A program made the translations under genes and the position numbers. A stretch of DNA of 64,000 bases from Anisus vortex (Eukaryota; Mollusca; Gastropoda; Planorbidae), in assembly GCA_949126835.1 (NCBI GenBank), contig OX421494.1, positions 6,757,337 through 6,821,336 of the forward strand, written 5' to 3'. Below are positions 47,901 to 57,512 of this stretch, piece by piece. The notes beneath the pieces were generated by a model. It did not search any database. It had not been told where the DNA came from and was given only the letters and a program-made list of their open reading frames with translations. The stretch's first letter is position 1. Every line of letters begins with the position of its first letter.

Positions 47901-50900
47901 ATTTGGTAATCTCATCATCTCATCTGGTTTTCAAAGTGACAAGAATAAAATAATAAATTAAAGCTTGCTCGTTAACAGGCAGTTAACTTAACTCTAAAAA
48001 GTCTAAAGTAAAGGCTCTAAAGGACAGTTAATTGAGTTAGGATGTCTTTTTTAACGGAGTGAACATCTCCCTTATCTTATTTAAATTAAGTGACATTAGC
48101 CTTCATTAGGCCTAGGCGGCAGGCCTATAAGGCAAACTGAAGCAAAGTCTTTTAAAAAGAACCTAAAGTCCTATATGTTTAAGTAATCATTGTCTAATTT
48201 GTGCTCTTGTATCTATGTCATGACAGCGCACTGAGCATGCTATTATAGCATGGATAGTTGCGCTATAAAAGTGCTCATTATTATTATTATTATTATATAA
48301 TATATTATACTATTATATATAGCATTATATAGCCTAATATTTATAAATTATATCATTATAAAAATGTTAGAATTATTTAATTGATAAAAAAAGAAACATT
48401 CTGATTCTGTAGGCTACACATTAATTATTAATTAATCATTAAGTAAAAATAACGAGATTTGAGAATTGTCATTAAAAAAAAAAAATTAAATGATAGGCCT
48501 ACACTAGACTCTAGCTGCTAGCTCTTATTATAATTTTTTTTTAAAGATTTATATTATATCTATTTAGAAACATTTTAATGAAGGGTCCTACTTAATTATG
48601 TTCATTTTAATATTTAACTAAAGCAATAATTATATTTTTAATAATAATAGGCTATATATTTTCTAAAAGAAATTTAAAAAAACTCAAATTTTGAAATTGT
48701 TTGAAAATCATTTCATACAATTAGATCTAATGTAAAAAATTTTCAGCAATTTATCAATAAAATAATGTAATTTAATTATTTTTAATGTGTTATAATAATT
48801 TTAATTTTCAATGGTGATCCCAATTATTTTCAATATAACGGGTATTGTTTAGTTCTTCTCATTAAGATTTATAGGATTTCTTTATTGATCCAAAAAGGAA
48901 ATGTGGTTTGATTACATTGCAGTATTACAAGTACACAAGCACAACAACCAGAACAAATACAGCACACACACACTAGTCATCTTCAAATCTGCAAAACACG
49001 CTTCTGGCTCTTGATTATGTGTTAGTCAGAAGCAGCGTTGATATAGTCTCACAGAGTCGGCCACCGCGTACTGATTTTACGTCCTTGTTGTGAAGTGGAT
49101 GCATGCTATTTTCTCCATTTTGCAGAGACATCATTGTTGAAATTGTTCATCTAGGAAAGGAAGGTCATTTGTGTGACTTTTGACACTCTTTTTATAAGAC
49201 TATCCAAACAGCGCTTCAGTTTTGATGACATGTTTCCTTTCCAGCAAGTTATTGCATACGTTAACAGGTTTTTGTATAGCTACATTGTAAAAGTGATTTA
49301 TAATGTTTTTATTTATTCCAAAGTTGTTTAATTTATACAGAGAAAAGAGTGTTTGTCTAACTTTCTTTGCTAGAACTTCAAGGTGGTCGTCCCACAAAAG
49401 TTTGTTGTTTAGGGTGATATCGGTACCAAGATTCTAAAAAGTTAATACCACAACCAGTCTGTGAATTCTTTAATTAAGCTCCGATACTCAGTTTCATCTT
49501 CAATAGAAATCAAGGCAGACAATCATCCCAACAAAGGATCTACCAAGCACAACAAGACATTAGCAGAACCCAAACAAAATAAAAAAACAAATTATATGTC
49601 TATTGTTTCTAAGATTCAAGCTTTAGTATGTTTTATGTTGGTTAAAGCTTGTGTTCAATGATTGTTCAACTTAGATGTATTTAGATGTATTCTCCACATA
49701 GTAAGGGGATGAGCTTGTGTGCATTTTGAATTTTTTTTCTTTGTTGTCAATAAGGAAATGATTTAGTGATAATTCTTCTGCTATTTGAAATATTAAATTT
49801 TGTATATTTTTTATATGTAAACGTATTTACCGTTTTGTTTTTGTTACAGCTCAAAATGTCTGAAAAAGATCAACTTCTTCCTGTAAATAGAAGTTACAGC
49901 ATCACACGATCTTTTCCTGATATTTTTGAAGAGTACATCAGACCATGCTTCGCAGAGTTTCTGGGCGTAACTTTATTTGTGTTCATTGGATGCACGTCAG
50001 TGTTTAACACTGGGGGAAATATTGTCGGAATAGCATTGGCCCATGGATTGTCCATTGCCCTTTTGGTCACAGCCACAGGGGCAATAAGGTATGTACTGTA
50101 AGAGCTGGTTCATTTTTTAGCTTAGAAGCTATGTATTCAGTTCAACCTTCCCTGCATAAGTTTATACTTGATTCAGATTTATTTCCCAGCCTAGTTTTAT
50201 GTGTTTAAATTGAAATTAAAGTTCTTTGTGCATTGTTTATTCTGAGAGAGTTGGCTGAGATTTTCTAACTCATTAATTTTGTTTTATGCTTGAAAAGTTT
50301 GCTAGAGGAATATGTGTTAACGTTACCTAATTTAAAAAAAAAATTATTGTTAGGGAAGTGGACTATTAGTTTATTATTATATTGGGAACTATTAGTGAAG
50401 AATTATCAGTGTTATTAATTACTTAATGTGATAGCTTTGGTGGGCAGGGTAATGGATATTGATTATGGTATTTAATGGTCTGTGTTATTCTTTTAATAAA
50501 GCATTATAAAATTTCCTATAATATCTTTTTTAAATAAATCAAGCAACCACTAAAACAAAACTGTTTTGTATCAACTTTCTAAATGCATTTCTTGTTGGTC
50601 TTTTTTTTTTTTTTCAGGAAACTTAATTTTTTATTATTTCCCTTTTTATTTTAAAAAAAAAGGTCTAAAATTTATTTTCATGGCTTTGGGTGGGTGACAA
50701 AATGTGTTGCCATCGGCATAGAGTATAATATTATCTGTGCCAAATTTCAGTTCCATAGATTAGGATGATAGGAAGTGGGTCAATGAAGATTTCACCTCGA
50801 AGAAACAAAAGCTAAGTTGATATAAAGGATTTAAAAAACACATTATTTATAACAGTTTATTGGGGGAGAAAAAGATGAATAGATTACAAAGTAGATGCAA

Positions 50901-53900
50901 TTAAAGTTATTCTCTCTTTGGCAGTGGTGGACACTTGAACCCTGCAGTTACCTTGGGCATACTAATTTCTGGAGCCATTGGTCCTGTTAAAGCTATTCTG
51001 TACATCGTGGTACAGGTTGTTGGTGGTATCCTGGGTGCAAGTCTTTCAAGGGTATGTATGCTTGATTTAGTTACTCATTATATATAAGATTTTAGAAGAC
51101 ACTTAATATAAACTCTCCATCTTGTGGGTGCCAGTCTTTTAAGAGTCTGTATGCTTGCTTTAGTTACATATATAAGAATTTAGCAGATACTTTGACTCTA
51201 TATAAACTTTCCCTTTTTGTATATGTGCCAACTCTGAAACATAATAGATGTGATTTCTCCTAGATTTAGAATCTTTGTATATTTGCCAACTATGCTATGA
51301 AACATAATAGATGTGATTTCTCCTAGATTTAGAATCTTTGTATATGTGCCAACTACTCTGAAACATAATAGATGTGATTTCTCCTAGATTTAGAATCTTT
51401 GTATATTTGCCAACTATGCTCTGAAACATAATAGATGTGATTTCTCCTAGATTTAGAATCTTTGTATATGTGCCAACTATGCTCTGAAACATAATAGATG
51501 TGATTTCTCCTAGATTTAGAATCTTTGTATATGTGCCAACTATGCTCTGAAACATAATAGATGTGATTTCTCCTAGATTTAGAATCTTTGTATATGTGCC
51601 AACTATGCTCTGAAACATAATAGATGTGATTTCTCCTAGATTTAGAATCTTTGTATATGTGCCAACTATGCTCTGAAACATAATAGATGTGATTTCTCCT
51701 AGATTTAGAATCTTTGTATGTGTGCCAACTATGCTCTGAAACATAATAGATGTGATTTCTCCTAGATTTAGAATCTTTGTATATTTGCCAACTACTCTGA
51801 AACATAATAGATGGGATTTCTCCTAGATTTAGAATCTTTGTATATATAGCCAACTATGCTCTGAAACATAATAGATGGGATTTCTCCTAGATTTAGAATC
51901 TTTGTATATGTGCCAACTATGCTCTGAAACATAATAGATGTGATTTCTCCTAGATTTAGAATCTTTGTATATTTGCCAACTACTCTGAAACATAATAGAT
52001 GTGATTTTTCTCCTAGATTTAGAATCTTTGTATACCCTTGCCAACTACTCTGAAACATAATAGATGTGATTTCTCCTAGATTTAGAATCTTTGTATACTT
52101 GCCAACTACTCTGAAACATAATATATGTGATTTCTCCTAGATTTAGAATCTTTGTATATTTGCCAACTACTCTGAAACATAATAGATGTGATTTCTCCTA
52201 GATTTAGAATCTTTGATATATCCAAGGCTTTTTACTTACATGTCATTTTATAGAAAATCAATGTCTGTTTATTATTTCATTGTTGACATGTATTGTTGTG
52301 CTCAGCCTTTCTTCATCATTAAACAAATTGTTTGAAGCATGCAGTCTTTGTTTGTCATAAAACGTCCATAAATTTCATCTTCACTACTTTGCTATTCTTT
52401 GGTTTTGTTACATCATTTAATAATATATTTAAAGTAATCTATCTGTTCAAAATTTCACCATGATATGAAGACACACCTTTTTGTTTTGTAAAATGCAATA
52501 AATCACTATAAAAGTTACTTTTTACTTAATAAAATTTGGTTAGAATTTGTTTTTGAGGTTTTGTTGCTATAAATATTATATAAACATGTTTAATTCATTA
52601 AAAAAGGAAAAGAACATTTGAAGTTAGTGGCAGGCCTTAATAACAATAAGATAACAAAAACTAAATATTCTTTAAAAATTTAATGCAATTAATTTTAACT
52701 TCATACATTTGTTTCAATTTAAATCCAAGATTTAACCCTGTATTTAATTATATTGGTCTTCAGTTTGATCTCTATAGTTAACAATAATCAGTTATTGCTG
52801 CTAATACTTGAGGCCTGTACTTTATAAAACAGGGTGTTTTGGGAGATGAGAATTACCAGAAAATCACGGGTGGTGCACACGCCCTGGCTCCAGGTGTCTC
52901 CCTGGGAGAAGGTGTACTCTGTGAGGTCGTGTTGACCACCATGCTTGTCACTGTCATCCTAAGCTCAGCCGTGGACCAGAAATCTAAGAGTGTCATCGCC
53001 CCCCTGGCCATTGGTTTTACTGTCATAGCGGACATTCTTGCAGGGTAAATTATCTAGAGTGTTTTTTTTTAATCATTTATTTTTTATCTGAAACATTATT
53101 CTTTTATTAATTATTTTATTGTCAGCAACTTTATTTTTTTTTAATGCGTAATAATAATCTCTAAGCGATATGTCTGATCTATGACATAGTTGTTAGTTAC
53201 GGAAGTGGCGTCAGAGTCTTTTGTTTTGTCTAGGGATGAATGGCGTTTTGTTTTCTTTGTAATCGCATAGATAGTGGTCTCTAGACTTTTTCAATATGAA
53301 AACAATACTAAAGTTTGGAGTTATTTTAATTGTATACTGAATTCTGAATGATATTACTTCAACAAGAGGCCTTATTTTGTACTATTTTTAAACTTTATCT
53401 TATCTCTTAAATAATTTGAAAGCAATATGTTTCTGAAAAGAAAAAAAGAGCTGTCTTACTATTCTTGGTAACTTGAAGACATACTTTCAACTTGAGAAAT
53501 TAAAGGTAAAGGTAGTAAAATGTACAAACATTTTTATTCATCCAGAGGTGGTATTACTGGTGCTTCAATGAATCCAGCTCGTAGTTTTGGACCTGCCATT
53601 GTTGTCAGCTATGCGAAAAACGTCTGGGAAAATCACTGGATTTACTGGGTGGCTCCATCTATTGGGGGTGCACTTTCCGCTGTCTTTTACAGGTAATGTC
53701 TATAAATTATATCACCATAAAAACTTGTTAACCACCTGTTATATAGTGCAGGGAAATAACCTGGGCACTATTTTCCTTAAATTTCCATAATTAGAGTTAT
53801 TTGATTAGTCGACTAATTGATTGACATTAAGGTCATGGACTTGGGTTGTGTACCGTAATATTAGCAATGCAATGCTAATGTGGCCTAGCGACCTTAGGAG

Positions 53901-54550
53901 TAGATAAAGGAATTCTTAAAGTTGTTCTGTTAGGGATAATAAGGCAGATGATATATTTGTTGAAATCTAGGTCATGGGAAACAAATAAAAAAACAACAAC
54001 TTTACTTATTTGCTCAAGCTGGCTTTGTATCATAGTACTTTCTGGTTATATCTACAATTGATTGCTTTAATATGATAATGTTAAAAAAATATTACAATTC
54101 TAATCTCTTTAATATTCTTAAAATTGTTAAATTGTTGGTAAAATAAAATATCATTTTTTCTAAAGAGAAATTTTTTACTTTCTACACTGATCCGTGGTTA
54201 AGTTTTGTCTTGTATTTTGATGATTGATTTTTAATGATATTAAGGCATTGATTTTCCAGCCTAGTTCAGGCAACCCATTCCATTCTGTAAGCCTCAGAAG
54301 AAATAAAAAGAACGTTTTTTTTTTAAATTTTTAAATATTTGATTAAGATGTTTTATGTTTGTTTGTAGATTAATTTCATTTCAAAGTTAACAGTATAAGT
54401 AAATTTCCAGGAAAATACTTTTTTTGTAAAAAAAAAAAGTTTACTTGTATAAACAATTGCAAAAAGATATTTAATTTTGGCTTTTAATTTTTGTGCAGAT
54501 TTATCCTGGCCAGTCCTGAGAACCGCTTTTTAAGACCCTCCTCAAACTGA
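41936..54550 (+). CDS. AQP8: Aquaporin, AQP8-type, complete
   Basis: Six exons join in phase: 41936-41950, 49850-50088, 50925-51051, 52833-53044, 53546-53692 and 54499-54550 (TGA), giving 263 aa. Exon 1 lies in 41886-41950, bounded by a pyrimidine-rich acceptor and a GTAAG donor, so a further 5' UTR exon is likely upstream. If exon 1 were wrong, translation could begin at the in-frame ATG at 49856. The two pore loops carry NPA at residues 90-92 ([11 protein letters not shown]) and 207-209 ([12 protein letters not shown]). The aromatic/arginine filter read by alignment is His70, Ile195, Ala204 and Arg210. Human AQP8 has His, Ile, Gly, Arg, which pass water, ammonia and peroxide, so similar permeability is inferred. 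HWIYWVAP before the last helix is typical. Intron 1 (7.9 kb) is packed with transposons and intron 3 holds a 63-bp minisatellite. AATAAA is at 55227-55232. Confidence 0.88.
42232..42264 (+). repeat. (GA)n microsatellite
   Basis: About 14 GA units in aquaporin intron 1. Confidence 0.85.
42628..43420. mobile_element. Nonautonomous hAT element with 8-bp TSD
   Basis: The left end TAGGGATGTTAAAACCGG and the reverse complement of the right end TAGGAATGTTAAACGAAAAC match as imperfect terminal inverted repeats. Sub-terminal AACCGGTTTT/CCGGTTTTCG motifs repeat at both ends. The element is flanked by perfect copies of ATTGGAAC at 42620-42627 and 43421-43428. An 8-bp TSD is the hAT signature. No transposase is seen in the 793 bp. 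Confidence 0.88.
43708..43756 (+). repeat. (GT)n/(CG) microsatellite
   Basis: Alternating purine-pyrimidine GT and CG steps. Such tracts can adopt Z-DNA. In aquaporin intron 1. Confidence 0.85.
45015..45222. mobile_element. Short nonautonomous hAT element (208 bp) with 8-bp TSD
   Basis: Left end CAGGGGTCGGCAACCT; the reverse complement of the right end is CAGGTTTCGGCAATC. Flanks are perfect TTCTAAGG repeats at 45007-45014 and 45223-45230. Size, TIRs and TSD fit a hAT miniature element. Confidence 0.9.
45300..45608 (+). mobile_element. LINE 3' end with RT C-terminus and ATAAGATA tail
   Basis: Encodes [20 protein letters not shown] and [20 protein letters not shown] to a stop at 45529-45531, which is the usual end of jockey/CR1-like ORF2. 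The 3' UTR contains ACGCAATAATCTTCTTTATA then GAAGGAGCGTCTGTAATG and ends in TATAAGATAAGATA. A sister copy is at 12727-12900. Its last ~40 bp match the tail of the family-1 SINE. Confidence 0.85.
45624..46598. mobile_element. Nonautonomous hAT element (975 bp) with imperfect 8-bp TSD
   Basis: Left end CAGTGATACCGCTC; the reverse complement of the right end is CAGTGATACCACTC. Both ends have sub-terminal AAAAGCCAAG motifs. Flanks CAATTAAC (45616-45623) and CATTTAAC (46599-46606) differ at one base. The interior has C-rich and A-rich tracts and no transposase. The Pro-rich ORFs here come from the C runs. Confidence 0.85.
46679..46720 (-). mobile_element. LINE/SINE 3' tail remnant
   Basis: On the minus strand it reads AATCTTCTTTATCGAAGAAG then CGTCTGTT, the shared LINE and SINE tail with one added base. 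No body is preserved. Confidence 0.45.
46790..47201. mobile_element. Nonautonomous hAT element (412 bp) with perfect 8-bp TSD
   Basis: Left end CAGGGCTGTGGAGTC; the reverse complement of the right end is CAGGGCTGTGTAG. GGAGTCGGAGTC-type motifs (and ACTCCGACTCC) are repeated near both ends. Flanks are CTTTTAAA at 46782-46789 and 47202-47209. This end sequence is widespread among animal hAT miniature elements. Confidence 0.92.
48130..48298 (+). mobile_element. LINE 3' end with (ATT)n tail
   Basis: One frame ends in [13 protein letters not shown] followed by a stop, a usual LINE ORF2 terminus. A 3' UTR follows with GCGCTATAAAAGTGCTC and then an (ATT)n microsatellite. Only the last part is present. 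It differs from the element at 45300. Confidence 0.65.
48870..49440 (-). mobile_element. Degenerate LINE, RT C-terminal region and 3' end
   Basis: On the minus strand the longest intact frame (49397-49200) reads [20 protein letters not shown] and [20 protein letters not shown], a typical region downstream of the RT catalytic motifs. Decayed frames follow to about 48870, where GATCAATAAAGAAATCC resembles a LINE 3' terminus. Stops and frameshifts are present. In aquaporin intron 1. Confidence 0.72.
51028..51213 (+). repeat. Tandem duplication (~91 bp x 2) of aquaporin exon 3 end and donor
   Basis: Copy 1 (51028-51118) covers the last 24 coding bases of exon 3, the donor GGGTATGTATGC and intron sequence. 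Copy 2 (51119-51213) repeats it as GGGTGCCAGTCTTTTAAGAG then TCTGTATGCTTG. In copy 2 the donor GT is changed (GAGTCTG), so it cannot act as the same splice site. The 63-bp minisatellite begins just downstream. Confidence 0.85.
51235..52215 (+). repeat. 63-bp minisatellite, about 16 copies, in aquaporin intron 3
   Basis: The unit contains CTGAAACATAATAGATGTGA, TTTCTCCTAGATTTAGAATC and TTTGTATATGTGCCAACTATG. Units are 63 bp, with about 58-60-bp variants lacking the ATGCT step. As 63 is a multiple of 3, two minus-strand frames stay open over several units; these are not genes. Each unit has a pyrimidine tract followed by CTAG. Confidence 0.95.
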
Positions 54551-55800
54551 AGTGAACAAAGGGATTTGAAGACACTAGTGATGCAAAAATTTTGTACATT
54601 CTAACAATTCTCTTTTTTTTTTTCAAAAGCCTAAGTTGGAGACTTCACAGCAGCTTAAAAAAAAAAAAAAAAAATCAGCTTCAAGTAGTTCAAGTATTAA
54701 GATAGCACACTTTAGTTTATTCCATTATTTTTGTAACATTGTTTTTTTTTTAAATTAAATTTCTGAATTCATATTTGAATTGTAAAAAAAACAACAAAAA
54801 AAAAACCATTAATATAAATTATTATTAACATGAAACAGTGATTAGTTCTAATTATTCAATTGTCAATTATAAGCTCTGTAAAATGAATGTTTTTTTTTAA
54901 TGTCAATTCTATATTCTATTGGTTCTCAAATTTGTGCTCAACACTTTCTGACTTTTCAAAGTTTTATGTTATCTTATCTTATACATTACAGACGCATTAT
55001 GTTGCACTTAGATGAGTATTTTGTTCTCCAAACTTGCATTTGTTGTGATTTTTTAGTTTTGTGAAGAAATACCTTGAGCTTCCTCAAAATGGTTGTGTAT
55101 ATAATCAATGTGTTATTCAAGTTCTCCTTCAATGAGGCAAATAGTTTAATCAACCCAGACTTTTTTTTTTTGTCATTTATTGCTTGCACTAACACTGTAA
55201 TGTAGTAAATTGTAACTAGTGCCTTTAATAAATAATTATATTATAAATATAAACTGAACAAAAACTAGCTTCCATTAACAATATTGGACAAAAAGTTTGT
55301 TCTAACTTAGATTTTGTGCACAAAATTTAAAAAATGATGATTTCCATAAAAAAATGTTTTTTTTCACTTTTAGAGAAAAACTTCAAATTCTATGTCTGCT
55401 GTTAATTTTTCTTGTAATACTCAAACTTACATTGATAAAAATACTCCGTGGAATATATGCATATTTTAAATAATGTATAGTGACATACTTCTTGTATTAT
55501 TTGGTTATTGAAATGTGTTATTTTATTGTCTTAACAAAGTTATATAAAACCTGTCTCAGTATTATTACCATTCTTGTTTTTATGTCATTTAAAAGACAGG
55601 GTAAATATTTATTGCTATATTATCCCATTGGTCAGTAATATTTAATGCATGTATTAGTTTCTCTGTTAATAGTTAATTGTGATATTTAAGGGGCCTAAAG
55701 GATAAATGTACTCATTATGTTTTTAAAGATTAACATAAAAATGACATTATACTTATACACTGTTGAATAAAAATAATATATTTTTTTAAATATTATAAAT
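54551..55800 (+). other. Aquaporin 3' UTR and downstream sequence
   Basis: AT-rich with A and T homopolymers. AATAAA at 55227-55232 is a good poly(A) candidate. At 54966-54996, on the minus strand, a GCGTCTGTAATGTATAAGAT then AAGATAAC remnant of the LINE tail is inserted. No coding exon is seen. Confidence 0.6.
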
Positions 55801-55807
55801 CATTGTA

Positions 55808-56345
55808 CAGGGCTTTTCAAAAAGAAGGAACTGATTTTCATGGCGTTTTACTTCAATACAAAAGCTTTGTTATGGAATGATTCATTGACCATTTGAAAGA
55901 GGAGTTATCTACATTTTGATTGGCTGCAGCATGGGCATTGTGGTAGTTGTGTTGTTCTTCCTGCAACTTTTAGTTGTGTTTCTTTTTACCTTCAGAATGG
56001 CGAGCTCTCAGCAAAATACGTTCAGCATTGTTAAAACAAGCATAGGCTGTCACAGAGCAGCAGCAGCATGCTTTTCAAAGGAAATCTGACGTTAATTTAA
56101 TCCTATGAACATTTGGTGGTGGTTTCAATTGTTTGAAGAAAGCTGGTGCTTCGTATAAAGGAAAAATTTCACGCTGGACGACCAGGAGTTTTAAATTAAA
56201 AAAGACGTGAAAATACACTTTGTGTTTGAGAGGAGGCTGTGGAAGAACAATGCAACTACAGCCCCTACGTGCCAACCATTAAACTGTTTACAATTCATTC
56301 CACGACAAAGCTTGAGAACCTCAGCGATGATTCGTGACCTCAGTT
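55808..56345 (+). mobile_element. Decayed DNA transposon fragment, Tc1/mariner-like
   Basis: Begins with ACAGGGCTTTTCAAAAAGAA, an end-like sequence. From about 55996 broken frames give MASSQQNTFSIVK, then pieces such as AFQRKSDV and KKAGASYKGKISRWTT. These resemble the helix-turn-helix DNA-binding part of mariner-type transposases (the usual form is VQR.FR...., W...F...G.. KGKS.GRP). Multiple stops and frameshifts are present and no DDE domain was seen. This is a weak match. Confidence 0.4.
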
Positions 56346-56614
56346 CATTCTTCTTTAATAACCTTATAGAATCTATAAATGTTCTTTATAATTATTAATC
56401 ATCTTTTTCGTCACATGTAAGAAACAGTATTATTTTTGTTATTACTGTCACTGTTCAAGAAAATTGAAATCCTGGTGCCATTACAAAGTTGTGTTTTAAT
56501 TTCAAATTTAGTTTTTGTTTCTACATGATGCATGAAATTTAAACTAATAAACATTATAATTATATTGCAATAGTTGAGTTTGTTCTATTATAATATATAT
56601 ATATATTTTGTTAA

Positions 56615-57063
56615 AGACCAAGTGAAGAGGTTTTTCTCAAAGGAACGAGATTTGGAATAGCCTCATACGGCAGTGACGTATCACAAGGGAAATAAATAAA
56701 TAAAAATAGACGCTATAAATCTATATTTAACCATTTTGTTAAAAATAAGAACCGGGAAAAGATTCAAAACATGTGGCAATAGATTCAAAACACGTGACAA
56801 TATTCATTTTTCCTAGTCGGAATCCTTTATGTTACGTCACTTTCCTATATTGCCGGAAATAAAAACATCTCAAATGGCTACGAGATTTGGAGTAATCATC
56901 CGAAAAACACACACATTTAAGTGCAAATATTGAACTAATTACTTAAAATGTATCTTTGATATTTTGTATAAATGTTTTTTTTAACATTCAGACACTGAAT
57001 ACACTATTTACTATCAAAATCAAATGTTAACTCAATTTTGATAAAAAGCTCTTCACTTGGTCT
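56615..57063. mobile_element. MITE with 15-bp TIRs flanked by TTAA
   Basis: The left end AGACCAAGTGAAGAG is repeated as an exact inverted copy at the right end (CTCTTCACTTGGTCT), with further partial complementarity inward. TTAA sits at both outer edges (56611-56614 and 57064-57067), as expected for a piggyBac-type target, although TTAA could instead be part of the TIR. The 449-bp interior has no transposase. Confidence 0.8.
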
Positions 57064-57383
57064 TTAAACACAAAAATAATTTATTGGGGTTAGTTGACTT
57101 GTGTAAGAAATATATAGTCTAGTTGCATTTTTAAATTCAGTAACCATTAATTTCTTAATGGGTGAATATAAGAAAATTCATATTTAGTGATAAAGACAAA
57201 TAATATTTAAACACTATATTTGACCAGTGTAATCAATATTGATGATTGATGCCTGCATGAGAGGAGGTCACTCTTGTAGAAGATTGAGAAATTAAAAAAT
57301 ATAATGACTATTAATTAATGTATGGCTCATAAAAAACACAGATGATGCTCTGAAAATAATTCAAGTTTTGTAAAAAACTATTG

Positions 57384-57512
57384 TCAGGTACCCATCAGAG
57401 CTGGGTAGACTCGGGTACACCCTCCAATCCCGGAAAAAATCCTAGTGTTCACCAGGATTTGAACCTGGGACCTTCAGATCACCAGTCAAACACGCTGCCC
57501 TATGGATCAATT
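57384..57512 (-). repeat. tRNA-derived SINE, family 2, head and middle
   Basis: Matches 5715-5825: GTCAGGTACCCATCAGAGCT, GGGTAGACTC, CACCCTCCAATCCCGG, and on the minus strand a B box AGGTTCAAATCC. The body segment is missing. Confidence 0.75.

Noticed and set aside
51295..52058. Repetitive minus-strand ORFs up to 166 aa
   Set aside because: Generated by the 63-bp minisatellite inside an aquaporin intron, antisense to the gene.
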